From Actinomadura sp. KC06 (GTDB lineage Bacteria > Actinomycetota > Actinomycetes > Streptosporangiales > Streptosporangiaceae): DNA of 41,230 nucleotides. Under the pieces are notes generated by a model, which was not told where the DNA came from, made no database searches, and was given only the letters and a program-made list of their open reading frames with translations. This document shows, piece by piece, positions 31,588 to 39,557 of the stretch. Each line of letters begins with the position of its first letter. Positions within the stretch are counted from its first letter, which is position 1. The position numbers and the translations under genes were made by a program. Location: the NCBI RefSeq assembly GCF_004348735.1, contig NZ_SMKT01000076.1:1-41230 (forward strand). The letters are read 5' to 3'.

Positions 31588-34070
31588 CGGCCGACCCTCA
31601 CCGTGCTGAACGGGTCGGGCGGGGGCGGCGCGGAGGGCAGCAGGTCCGCGAGCGCCGAGTTGACGTCGCGGAGCGTGTTCGCGTCGCCCGCGTCGGCGGC
31701 GCGGCGGCCGGTGGCGATCAGCGCGGACGCCTCCCGCTGGTCGCGCATCTCCGGCTGCAGCGAGCACAGCTCCCGGAAGGCGATGAACGGCAGGTCGCCG
31801 GACGCGTCCAGCACCCGGGTCGCGAGCCGCCGCAGCTCGGTGACGCGCTGCCGCAGCAGGTCGGCGTCGTGCGCGGCGATGGCCTCCTGCACCGCCGCCT
31901 CGGCGGCCTCCAGCGCCGGGACGTCGGCCGCCCGGCCGCGGTCCTCGACGACCTCGCGGACCAGCGGCAGGACCTCCCGCGCCTCGCTGACCAGGCCGGG
32001 CCATTCGAGCTCGTCCTCGACCTCGTCGGCGGCGGCGCGCAGGTCCAGCAGCCGCTTGCCGCCCGCGACGGCGGCGTCCGGGTCGACCTCGGCGGCGTTC
32101 ACCTCGGCGTCCAGGTTCGCGACGATGCCCTCCGCGTCGATCCGGGCCAGCACCTCGGCGGCGCGCGAGTCGCCCAGCTCCCCGGCCTGCCGCCGCGCGG
32201 ACTCCAGCCTCCGCTTCTCCGCGGCGGCGTCCTTCGCCAGCTGAGCGTGGTCGGGGACGGTCTCGGTCTGCAGGTTGACGGCGCTCTGGAACTCCTCGTC
32301 CAGGATCGGGACGTAGGCGCGGGCGACCACCATCCGGGACTCGTCGATCAGGATGGTGAAATCGACCTCGCTGCCCTCCGGCACGTCCCGCCTGACCTGC
32401 TCGGGGTTGATCTCCAGCCGGCCGATCCTGCGGTTGCGGTCGGCGCGGTGGTGCTCGCCCTCCAGCACCGGGATCCGGATCATGCCCTCGCCGGCGCCGC
32501 GGAGGACGCCCACCGTCGTGCTCAGCAGGATCCGCCGCCTGGCCGGGAGCGGGGTGCCGCGCTTGAACAGCCACTCGACCTCGTTGCCCTCCAGCCCGAC
32601 CCCGATGGAGTGGGTGAGCGGCGGCTGGGTGTCGACGGCGCCGACCGTGTACGTCAGCGTGTCCGGGGTGATGGGACGGCCCGCGCCGGTCGCGTCGGTC
32701 AGCTCGATCTGGAACGTGTTGGCGCGGCCCTTCTCCGCCCACAGCGTCGTGGTGAACGTCCCGTCGGCGGGCAGCGGGATCAGCCCGCTGCGCCAGACCG
32801 GCAGGGTGTGCGGGTTGACGAACTCGATCGAGCATCCGGCCGTGTCGGCGCCGGTCACCCGTCCGCCGACGAACGGCTCGATGTCGGGACCGAGCGGACG
32901 GTACTCCAGCTCGACCGCGTACTCGCCGCTGGGCGGCGGCGGGCCCGCAAGGGACGGATCGAGCCGCTGCCCGCCCGCGAAGACGGCGGCGCCGCGGGCG
33001 ACGGTGGTGATCGGGTCCTGGGAGTAGTCCAGGGGGATGCCGAGGCCCTCGCGGGGGTCGCCGAGCCGCTCCCGCAGGTACGGCGAGAGCGTCGGCCCGC
33101 CGACGAGCAGCGCCCGCTCGACGTCGCCGGGGCCGAGGCCGCTCTCCTCCAGCGCCTTGCGGCACAGGTTGACCGACCGGACGATGAACGGCTCGGTGAG
33201 CCGCTCCACGTCCGCCCTGGCCAGCTCGTACTCGAACTCCACCGACCGGCCGGACTCGTCCTCCAGGTCGAGGAACAGCTCGGCGGACTCCGCGCGGGAC
33301 GCCTGGATCTTCGCGGCCTCGGCGGCGACCTTCAGCTTGTTGATGTTCTTGCGCCAGCGCGGGTTGCCGCGGCGCAGGTCCGCCAGCCCGTGGTCGCGGA
33401 CGACCGCCGGGATCAGCAGCTCCTCGACGATCGCCCAGTCCAGCAGCTTGCCGCCGAGGAAGTTGTCGCCCCGGTGGTTGACGACGGTGAACTCGCCGTC
33501 CCGCATCTGGATCACGGCGGCGTCGAAGGTGCCGCCGCCGAAGTCGTACACCAGCCAGAACGCGTTGTCGGCGTCCTCCTGGAAGCCGTGCGCGAGCGCC
33601 GCCGCGGTCGGCTCCTGCAGCAGCGGCGCGTGGACGATGCCCGCCATCTCGGCCGCGCGGCGGGTCGCGTCGCAGGCGCTGAGTTCGAACGCCGCCGGGA
33701 CGGTGATGACCGCCGCCTTGATCTCCTCGCCGGTCCGCTGTCCGACGTCGCGGCGCAGCGACCGCAGCACCTCCGCCGACAGCTCCTCGGGCTCCATCGA
33801 CCGGTCGGCGGCCGCGAAGTGCTTGGGCTGGCCGGTCGTCCCCATCCGCAGCTTGAACTCCACGCAGGTGTTCTCGGGGTCGTGCTCGCTGCGGTCCTTG
33901 GCGGCCCGGCCGACGGTGAGCCGTCCGCGCCGGTCGACCAGCACCGCGGAGGGCGTGGTCTCGGCGCCGTCGTTGTTCTTGATGATCTCGGTCTCGACGC
34001 CGTCCAGCCGCGCGATGGCGCTGTTGGTGGTGCCGAGGTCGATGCCGAAGTCGATCGTGGTCCTGTTCAT
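31584..34070 (-). CDS. Divergent Hsp70/DnaK-like protein
   Basis: An 828-residue Hsp70 relative, longer than DnaK (about 640). The ATPase domain (1 to about 375) is intact: phosphate-1 DFGIDLGTTNSAIA, phosphate-2 VYDFGGGTFDAAV and adenosine motif ALLVGGPTLSPYL. The DnaK interdomain linker (VLLLDVTPLSLG type) is missing; instead a Pro-rich stretch and about 115 extra beta-type residues precede the recognisable substrate-binding beta sandwich (LFKRGTPLPARRR to ARAYVPI, about 505-605). The remaining 210 residues are charged helices with coiled-coil character, replacing the lid. It is expected to hydrolyse ATP and bind clients, but allosteric coupling must differ from DnaK. It is translationally coupled (ATGA) to the GrpE-like gene before and the OmpA-domain gene after it. 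Confidence 0.88.
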   Translation of the reverse strand: MNRTTIDFGIDLGTTNSAIARLDGVETEIIKNNDGAETTPSAVLVDRRGRLTVGRAAKDRSEHDPENTCVEFKLRMGTTGQPKHFAAADRSMEPEELSAEVLRSLRRDVGQRTGEEIKAAVITVPAAFELSACDATRRAAEMAGIVHAPLLQEPTAAALAHGFQEDADNAFWLVYDFGGGTFDAAVIQMRDGEFTVVNHRGDNFLGGKLLDWAIVEELLIPAVVRDHGLADLRRGNPRWRKNINKLKVAAEAAKIQASRAESAELFLDLEDESGRSVEFEYELARADVERLTEPFIVRSVNLCRKALEESGLGPGDVERALLVGGPTLSPYLRERLGDPREGLGIPLDYSQDPITTVARGAAVFAGGQRLDPSLAGPPPPSGEYAVELEYRPLGPDIEPFVGGRVTGADTAGCSIEFVNPHTLPVWRSGLIPLPADGTFTTTLWAEKGRANTFQIELTDATGAGRPITPDTLTYTVGAVDTQPPLTHSIGVGLEGNEVEWLFKRGTPLPARRRILLSTTVGVLRGAGEGMIRIPVLEGEHHRADRNRRIGRLEINPEQVRRDVPEGSEVDFTILIDESRMVVARAYVPILDEEFQSAVNLQTETVPDHAQLAKDAAAEKRRLESARRQAGELGDSRAAEVLARIDAEGIVANLDAEVNAAEVDPDAAVAGGKRLLDLRAAADEVEDELEWPGLVSEAREVLPLVREVVEDRGRAADVPALEAAEAAVQEAIAAHDADLLRQRVTELRRLATRVLDASGDLPFIAFRELCSLQPEMRDQREASALIATGRRAADAGDANTLRDVNSALADLLPSAPPPPDPFSTVRVGR

Positions 34071-34591
34071 CGCTCGCGTGCTTCCTTCGTCGCTCCGGTC
34101 GGCGGCGTCCCGGCGGAGCCCGGGGTGCCGACGATCACCTCGGCCATCTGGACGGCCCGTCCCTCCAGGTACACACCGGGGCGCAGGGCCTCGGTGATCT
34201 GCTCGCGCGCCAGGCCCGGCATGGGCTCGTACGCCACCACGGACATCGCCAGCCCGGGGTCGAACGGCTCGCCCACGTGGTCCTTGATCGTGATTCCGGT
34301 GCCGGCGAGGACGTCCCAGGCCGCCTCCAGATGGCGGACGACCGGGCGCGGCGGGTCGTCCATCCGCTCGATCCGGGTGCGCAGCCGCCACAGGTTCGTC
34401 GCCAGCTCGGCGAGCAGCCGATCCGGCAGCTCCGGGACCCCCGCCTGGACGCCGTCCGCCGGGTGGTCGGCGATGGCGCGGGCGAGCTCGTCGAGCGCGT
34501 CCGCGGGCCACGCGGACGCGCTGATCCTGAATTCCGGCGGGTGCCGCCACTGCCGGAGCGCGCCCCCGGCCCGTGCAAAGACACGCCCCAT
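34067..34591 (-). CDS. GrpE-like nucleotide exchange factor
   Basis: A 174-residue protein, first of the Hsp70 operon. Residues about 98-156 resemble the GrpE beta-domain that inserts into the Hsp70 ATPase cleft: ITIKDHVGEPFDPGLAMSVV, then ITEALRPGVYLEGRAVQMAEVIV, parallel to the GrpE pattern GepFDPnlHeAv...vlqkGYklngrvlRpA. The long dimerisation helix of GrpE is short here (about 53-95), so it may be monomeric or dimerise differently. Together with the linked Hsp70 this indicates a private exchange factor. ATG at 34591 is chosen because GGGGAGGA lies about 10 nt upstream; GTG at 34663 has no ribosome site. Its TGA overlaps the Hsp70 ATG. Confidence 0.78.
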   Translation of the reverse strand: MGRVFARAGGALRQWRHPPEFRISASAWPADALDELARAIADHPADGVQAGVPELPDRLLAELATNLWRLRTRIERMDDPPRPVVRHLEAAWDVLAGTGITIKDHVGEPFDPGLAMSVVAYEPMPGLAREQITEALRPGVYLEGRAVQMAEVIVGTPGSAGTPPTGATKEARER

Positions 34592-34675
34592 GTCCGTGAG
34601 TCCTCCCCATCGGGCCCGCGGCGGCCGTCCGATCGGCCCGCCGGGTGCCTGGTCCGCCGTCACGGTGACAGGGCC

Positions 34676-34722
34676 GCCGCGGGACCCCTCCCGGAAGACG
34701 CCGCGGACCCCTCCCGGGAGAG
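34676..34722. repeat. Tandem 23-24 bp repeat with embedded palindrome
   Basis: Two near-identical copies, 34676-34699 and 34700-34722, share GCCGCGG and ACCCCTCCCGG segments. The second copy contains the perfect palindrome CTCCCGGGAG (34711-34720). They lie in the divergent region between the chaperone operon and the histidine kinase, at the -35 position of the latter, so they may be a pair of regulator sites. Confidence 0.7.
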
Positions 34723-34734
34723 GCCCGCCACCGC

Positions 34735-34740
34735 TAACTT
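34735..34740 (+). promoter_or_regulatory. Putative -10 of a leaderless histidine-kinase transcript
   Basis: TAACTT fits TAnnnT and ends 6 nt before the ATG at 34747, which has no Shine-Dalgarno sequence. The arrangement is the same as at the GlxA-type gene (7450). No -35 hexamer is evident; the palindrome at 34711-34720 occupies that position. Confidence 0.45.
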
Positions 34741-34746
34741 CGCCGT

Positions 34747-35952
34747 ATGAACGTGGGCATAGCGGTCGTCGCGACGCTGCTGGTGACGTGGGTTCCGGCG
34801 CTGGTGTGGCTGCGGCGCCGCGGGCGCGGCGGCGATCTCGGCGGGCCCGCGCGGCGCGCGACGTTCGAGACGCTGCACACCGCCTCGCGGGCCGCGCCCG
34901 CGTTCCGGGCCGGGCTGACCGAGCAGGGCGCGCAGAAGGCCGCCCGGCACCTGCGGACGCTGCTCGGCTGCGCCGCGCTGGCGATCACGGACGGGGAGCG
35001 CCTCCTCGCCTGGGACGGCGAGCACGACCACCACATCGAGGAGGGCCCCAAGCACGCCGGGGACACGCTGGCGAGCGGACGCACCCAGGTCCACGACGTG
35101 GTCTGCGACCAGCTCGACTGCCCGATCCGCCGTGTCGTCGTGGTGCCGCTCGCCACCGACGACCGCGTCGTCGGGACGCTCGCCGCCTACGGCGAGGAGG
35201 TCCCCGCGGGGCTGATCCGCGCCGCCGAAGAGGTCGCCCAGTGGGTGGACGCGCAGCTCGAACTCGCCGAACTCGACCATTCCCGGACGCTGCTGATGGA
35301 GGCGGAGATGCGGGCGCTGCGGGCCCAGATCTCACCGCATTTCATCTACAACTCGCTGACCACGATCGCGTCGTTCGTCCGGTCCGACCCGGAGCGGGCG
35401 CGGGAGCTGCTGCTGGAGTTCGCCGGGTTCACCCGCTACTCGTTCCGGCGGCACGGCGACTTCACCACGCTCGCCGAGGAGCTGCGGTCCATCGACCGGT
35501 ACCTGCTGCTGCAGCGCGCCCGGTTCGGGGAGCAGCTGCGGGTGACGCTGCGGATCGCGCCCGAGGTGCTGCCGGTCGCGGTGCCGTTCCTGTGCCTGCA
35601 GCCGCTCGTGGAGAACGCCGTCCGGCACGGGCTGCAGGACAGGTCGGAGCCCGGCCTGATCACGATCGTCGCGGAGGACGCCGGCTCCGACTGTGTGATC
35701 AGCGTGGACGACGATGGGATCGGCATGGAGCCCGACGACGTCCGGCGGCTGCTGTCCGGGGAGGCGCGCCCGCTCGGCGACGACGGCGAGGCGGCCGGAA
35801 TCGGCCTCGCGAACGTCGACGGGCGGCTGCGCCAGGTGTACGGCGACGAGTACGGTCTCGCCGTCGAAACAGGCCCAGGCGCCGGGACGAAGGTGACCGT
35901 CCGCGTCCCGAAGTACCGCCCCGGCGTGACCGCGTCCTCGGGTCCGCTGTGA
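34747..35952 (+). CDS. LytS-type sensor histidine kinase
   Basis: A 401-residue kinase of the LytS/YehU class: one N-terminal membrane helix (about 3-22), a GAF-like region (about 45-165; LRTLLGCAALAITD), the His_kinase domain with phospho-acceptor His198 in QISPHFIYNSL, and a HATPase domain (N box ENAVRHGL near 288, G box DDDGIGM near 320). It lacks the multi-helix 5TM-LYT sensor domain of LytS and BtsS, so the signal probably reaches it inside the cell or through a partner. It should phosphorylate the LytTR regulator encoded 105 bp downstream. In E. coli the analogous BtsS/BtsR and YpdA/YpdB pairs sense pyruvate and drive transporter genes, matching the symporter genes that follow here. Confidence 0.92.
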   Translation: MNVGIAVVATLLVTWVPALVWLRRRGRGGDLGGPARRATFETLHTASRAAPAFRAGLTEQGAQKAARHLRTLLGCAALAITDGERLLAWDGEHDHHIEEGPKHAGDTLASGRTQVHDVVCDQLDCPIRRVVVVPLATDDRVVGTLAAYGEEVPAGLIRAAEEVAQWVDAQLELAELDHSRTLLMEAEMRALRAQISPHFIYNSLTTIASFVRSDPERARELLLEFAGFTRYSFRRHGDFTTLAEELRSIDRYLLLQRARFGEQLRVTLRIAPEVLPVAVPFLCLQPLVENAVRHGLQDRSEPGLITIVAEDAGSDCVISVDDDGIGMEPDDVRRLLSGEARPLGDDGEAAGIGLANVDGRLRQVYGDEYGLAVETGPGAGTKVTVRVPKYRPGVTASSGPL

Positions 35953-36057
35953 CCGCTTCCTGGTGAATCGGCCAGGTGAGGCGCGTCCTGCCCCCTTGAC
36001 TCGCGGACGTCCTTTTACTGGAATGTGGCGGGCGGCACAGGAAGGGCGGGGTTTGTC

Positions 36058-36825
36058 GTGGGCCTTCGTGTCCTTGCGGTGGATGACGAGGCACCCGCAT
36101 TGGACGATCTCGTCCACCTCCTGCGCGCCGATCCGCGCATCGGCGAGATCCACACCGCGCGGGACGGCGCCGCCGCGCTCCGCAAGCTCGACCGCGCCCT
36201 CGCGGACGGACGCCCCATCGCCGCCGTGTTCCTCGACATCCGCATGCCCGGCCTGGACGGCACCGTCCTCGGCCGCGTCCTCGCGCAGTTCGCCCGCGCG
36301 CCGCAGATCGTCTATGTCACCGCGTACGAGGGGCACGCCGTCGACGCGTTCGAGATCAAGGCGACGGACTACATCCTCAAGCCGGTGCGCCCCGAACGGC
36401 TCAACGAGGCGATCAGGCGGGTGACCGAGTCGACCGAGGACTGGATGGTGGAGGACGACGGGACGGGCTCGCCGGCACCGTCCGAGCCGGAGCCGATGCC
36501 CGTCGAGCTCGGCGGCGTCACCCGGTTCGTCACGCCCGCCGAGGTGCTGTACGTGGAGGCGCAGGGCGACTACGCGCGGCTGCACACGTCCGGCGGGAGC
36601 CACCTGGTCCGCATCCCGCTGGCGGCGCTGAGCGAGCGATGGAGCGGTGCAGGATTCGTCCGGGTGCACCGCAGCCACCTGGTCGCGCTGTCGGCGATCA
36701 AGGAGCTGCGGCTGGACTCGGGCCGCTGCACCGTCATGGTCGGCGGCGCGGAGCTCCCGGTGAGCCGCCGGCACGTCCGGGAGCTGCGCGACCTGCTGGT
36801 GCGCAGGGCGAGGCGGTCCCCCTGA
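36058..36825 (+). CDS. LytTR-family response regulator
   Basis: A 255-residue regulator with a receiver domain (1 to about 120) and a C-terminal LytTR DNA-binding domain (about 150-253). In the receiver Asp9/Asp10 (AVDDEAP), phospho-acceptor Asp60 (VFLDIRMPG), Thr in YVTAYE and Lys near 107 (YILKPV) are all present. The LytTR part shows VLYVEAQGDYARLHT and FVRVHRSHLVAL. It should activate nearby transporter genes when phosphorylated by the preceding kinase. GTG at 36058 is preferred: it starts at GLRVLAVDD and has GGGG about 6 nt upstream; the ATG at 36025 lacks a site. LytTR proteins usually bind paired direct repeats; I could not point to them with confidence. Confidence 0.93.
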   Translation: MGLRVLAVDDEAPALDDLVHLLRADPRIGEIHTARDGAAALRKLDRALADGRPIAAVFLDIRMPGLDGTVLGRVLAQFARAPQIVYVTAYEGHAVDAFEIKATDYILKPVRPERLNEAIRRVTESTEDWMVEDDGTGSPAPSEPEPMPVELGGVTRFVTPAEVLYVEAQGDYARLHTSGGSHLVRIPLAALSERWSGAGFVRVHRSHLVALSAIKELRLDSGRCTVMVGGAELPVSRRHVRELRDLLVRRARRSP

Positions 36826-36872
36826 GCCCCGGCGACCGCCCGCCCGAGGCCGCGCCTCCGGCGAAGGGACGG

Positions 36873-37253
36873 GTGCTGGTGACGGGCCCGCGGACGCGCG
36901 CCGTCCGCCGTCCCCGCTACCCGGTCACGCGCGAGATCGACGAGCAGACCGGGCTCGGCGAGGCGTACATGCGCTCGCTGGTCCGCACCCAGCTCAGGCT
37001 CGCGATGCGGCTGTGCCTCGTCCTCGCCGCCGTCGTGGCCGGGCTGCCGCTGCTGTTCGCGGTGTTCCCCGAGGTCCGCGAGCAGGAGGTGCTGGGCGCG
37101 CCGCTGCCGTGGGTGGTCCTCGGCGGCCTGATCTACCCGTGGTTCGTCGCCTGCGGCTGGTGGTACGTCCGGCAGGCGGAACGCAACGAGGACGACTTCG
37201 CCGAACTCGTCGACCGCTCCCTCGCCGACGGAGAGCGGGCGGAAGGACCGTGA
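36873..37253 (+). CDS. DUF485-like small membrane protein (symporter partner)
   Basis: A 126-residue protein with two membrane helices (about 41-62, RLCLVLAAVVAGLPLLFAVF, and 73-96, PWVVLGGLIYPWFVACGWWYV) and a charged C-terminus (QAERNEDDFAELVDRSL). Arrangement and spacing match DUF485 proteins (YjcH type) encoded directly before acetate-type sodium/solute symporters, though this copy is divergent. Its TGA overlaps the GTG start of the symporter (GTGA). The start is uncertain: GTG at 36873 or 36879 follows AAGGGA, and the frame is open further back over the end of the regulator gene. Confidence 0.75.
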   Translation: MLVTGPRTRAVRRPRYPVTREIDEQTGLGEAYMRSLVRTQLRLAMRLCLVLAAVVAGLPLLFAVFPEVREQEVLGAPLPWVVLGGLIYPWFVACGWWYVRQAERNEDDFAELVDRSLADGERAEGP

Positions 37254-38980
37254 GCGCCGCGTACGGGATGGCGGGCGTGCTGCTGGTCGTCGTCGCCACC
37301 GTCCTCATCGGCGTGCTCGGGGTCCGCATCTCCCGCACGACGTCGGACTTCTACGTCGCGTCCCGGACGGTCACGCCCCTGCGGAACGCGTCCGCGATCG
37401 GCGGCGAGTACCTGTCGGCCGCGTCGTTCCTCGGCATCGCGGGCCTGATCCTCGCCTACGGCGCCGACATGCTGTGGCTCCCCGTCGGCTGGACGGGCGG
37501 CTACCTGGTGCTCCTCGTCCTGGTGTCGGCGCCGCTGCGCCGCTCCGGCGCGTACACGCTGCCGGACTTCGCGGAGGCGCGGCTGGAGTCCATGGCGGTG
37601 CGGCGCGTCGCGAGCGTCCTCGTCGTGCTGATCAGCTGGCTCTATCTGCTGCCGCAGTTCCAGAGCGCCGGGCTCGTGCTGCGGACGGTCACCGGCGCCC
37701 CCGTCTGGACGGGCGGCGTCCTCGTCGCGGTCGTCGTCGCCGTGAACGTGTGGGTCGGCGGCATGCGCAGCGTCACGCTCGTCCAGGCGTTCCAGTACTG
37801 GATGAAGCTCACGGCGCTCAGCGTCCCGCTCATCTTCCTGCTGCTGGCGTGGCGGTACGACGGCGCGCCCGGACTGTCGTCGGAGGCGCCGCCGCGCTTC
37901 GACGACCGCACCACCGTGTCGGTCGGGACGGCCGTCACCGTGGACGTCACCGCGCCCGTCCAGGTCGTCGTCGACGGACGGCTCGACGGCCGCGCCTACG
38001 AGGACGTCCCGCTGACCCTGAACCCCGGAAGGCACCGCATCGACAAGGACGCGTCCGTCACCTTCCCTGCGGGCGCCGCCGTCCCGCACGTCACCGGCGA
38101 ACCCGTCACCACCGACCGCGAATGGGCCCTGCCCCTGCACGGCCGCGAACACTCCCTCTACGCCACGTACTCGCTGATCCTCGCCACGTTCCTCGGGACG
38201 ATGGGCCTGCCGCACGTGCTCGTCCGCTTCTACACCAACCCCGACGGGCGGGCCGCGCGCCGTACGACCGTCATGGTCCTGTCGCTGCTCGGCGCGTTCT
38301 ACCTGTTCCCCGCCCTGTACGGGGTCCTCGGACGCCTCTACACCCCGGAACTCCTCATGACCGGACGCGCGGACGCCGTCGTCCTCACCCTCCCCGGGCG
38401 GCTCATCGGCGGCGTCGGCGGCGACCTCCTCGGCGCGCTGGTCACGGGCGGCGCGGTCGCGGCGTTCCTGTCGACGTCGTCCGGGATCACCGTGTCGGTC
38501 GCCGGGGTCCTGGCGCAGGACATCCTGCGCGGCGGGGTCCGCTCGTTCCGCGCCGCGACGCTGCTCGCGCTCGTCGTCCCGCTGGGCCTGGCGATCGCGG
38601 CGCGTTCCCTCGCCGTCGCCGACGTCGTCGGGCTCGCGTTCGCGGTCGCCGCGTCCACGTTCTGCCCGCTGCTCGTCCTCGGGGTGTGGTGGCGGCGGCT
38701 GACCGTCCCGGGCGCGCTCGCCGGCCTCGTCGCGGGCGGCCTGCTCGCGGGCACCGCCGTCATCGTGACGATCGCGGCCGGCCCGCCGGACGGCTTCGTC
38801 GGCGCGATGCTCGCCGAGCCCGCCGCCTGGACGGTCCCCATCGCGTTCGCCGTCATGATCGCCGTGTCGTGGTGCACGCCGGGACGCGTCCCGCCCGGCG
38901 TCGCCCGCATGATGGTCCGCCTGCACACCCCCGAGTCGCTCGACGTCGACCGGGGCACCTGGCGACCGAAACGCGTGTGA
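37250..38980 (+). CDS. Sodium/solute symporter (SSS family), divergent acetate type
   Basis: A 576-residue transporter with about 13 membrane helices. The SSS hallmark EYLSAASFLGIAGLIL occurs near 47-62, and LPHVLVRFYTNPDG near 320. Compared with the second symporter of this locus (39557) the loop after LTALSVPLIFLLL is much longer: about 100 residues (roughly 203-301) rich in Val, Thr and Asp, suggesting a small extracytoplasmic beta domain. The substrate is probably a short carboxylate such as acetate or pyruvate, but divergence from ActP leaves this open. GGAAGG lies 3 nt before the GTG, which overlaps the DUF485-like gene. Confidence 0.88.
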   Translation: MSAAYGMAGVLLVVVATVLIGVLGVRISRTTSDFYVASRTVTPLRNASAIGGEYLSAASFLGIAGLILAYGADMLWLPVGWTGGYLVLLVLVSAPLRRSGAYTLPDFAEARLESMAVRRVASVLVVLISWLYLLPQFQSAGLVLRTVTGAPVWTGGVLVAVVVAVNVWVGGMRSVTLVQAFQYWMKLTALSVPLIFLLLAWRYDGAPGLSSEAPPRFDDRTTVSVGTAVTVDVTAPVQVVVDGRLDGRAYEDVPLTLNPGRHRIDKDASVTFPAGAAVPHVTGEPVTTDREWALPLHGREHSLYATYSLILATFLGTMGLPHVLVRFYTNPDGRAARRTTVMVLSLLGAFYLFPALYGVLGRLYTPELLMTGRADAVVLTLPGRLIGGVGGDLLGALVTGGAVAAFLSTSSGITVSVAGVLAQDILRGGVRSFRAATLLALVVPLGLAIAARSLAVADVVGLAFAVAASTFCPLLVLGVWWRRLTVPGALAGLVAGGLLAGTAVIVTIAAGPPDGFVGAMLAEPAAWTVPIAFAVMIAVSWCTPGRVPPGVARMMVRLHTPESLDVDRGTWRPKRV

Positions 38981-39174
38981 CCATCCCCGCGCCCGACGAC
39001 CGAAACGAGGGTGACCGCCAAGGCGGCCCGGCGACCGCAACCGGCCCGACCGTTCGTCGCGCCAAACGGACCGTTCACCGACACGGCACGCAGACCAGCG
39101 ACGATGAGCGGCAGCTGAACGCACCCTCCCGCCGGTCCCCTTCGCCTGCGCTGACACTCTCCTTACGGTGGCGC

Positions 39175-39188
39175 GTGACCGGCGTCAC
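39175..39188. promoter_or_regulatory. CRP-like palindrome upstream of DUF485-actP-type genes
   Basis: GTGACCGGCGTCAC has the GTGA-N6-TCAC form of CRP/GlxR binding sites (consensus TGTGA-N6-TCACA; the outer T/A are not kept). It lies 18 bp before the GTG start of the DUF485 gene. Control of acetate uptake by CRP-type proteins is known in other bacteria. A possible -10, TACGGT, is at 39164-39169, which would place the site over the transcription start. Confidence 0.4.
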
Positions 39189-39206
39189 TACAGAGGAGGG
39201 ACGGTC

Positions 39207-39557
39207 GTGTCCGTCGATAAGAGTGCCTCCGGCACCGTCTACGAACGGTTCCAGAGCAGCACGGAGTTCCAGGAACTCCGGCGCAGATTCCGCAGATTCG
39301 CCTTCCCGATGACCGCGGCTTTCCTCAGCTGGTACCTGCTCTACGTCGTCCTGTCCGGATGGGCGCGCGGCTTCATGGGCACCGAACTGGTCGGCTCCAT
39401 CAACGTCGCGCTGGTGTTCGGCCTCCTCCAGTTCGTGTCGACGTTCCTCATCGCGTGGCTGTACGCGCGGCACGCCGACCGCAGCCTCGACCCGATCGCC
39501 GACAAGATCCGCGGTGACATCGAGGCCGAGGCGGCCGGGAAGTCGGGAGACGCCTGA
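39207..39557 (+). CDS. DUF485 domain protein (YjcH-like)
   Basis: A 116-residue membrane protein of the DUF485 family (PF04341). The helix pair with the family signature FAFPMTAAFLSWYLLYVVLS (about 32-51) and the second helix (INVALVFGLLQFVSTFLIAWLY, about 65-86) are clear, with a charged C-terminus. Such proteins accompany ActP-type acetate symporters and probably assist their assembly or activity. GGAGG lies 8 nt before the GTG. Its TGA shares one base with the ATG of the following symporter (TGATG), so the two are coupled. Confidence 0.9.
   Translation: MSVDKSASGTVYERFQSSTEFQELRRRFRRFAFPMTAAFLSWYLLYVVLSGWARGFMGTELVGSINVALVFGLLQFVSTFLIAWLYARHADRSLDPIADKIRGDIEAEAAGKSGDA

Noticed and set aside
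31296..35966. A 1556-codon open frame on the plus strand across the chaperone operon
   Set aside because: It is antisense to four well-supported genes, is rich in Arg/Gly/Pro/Ala without any domain, and is explained by stop-codon scarcity in the antisense frame of GC-rich genes.
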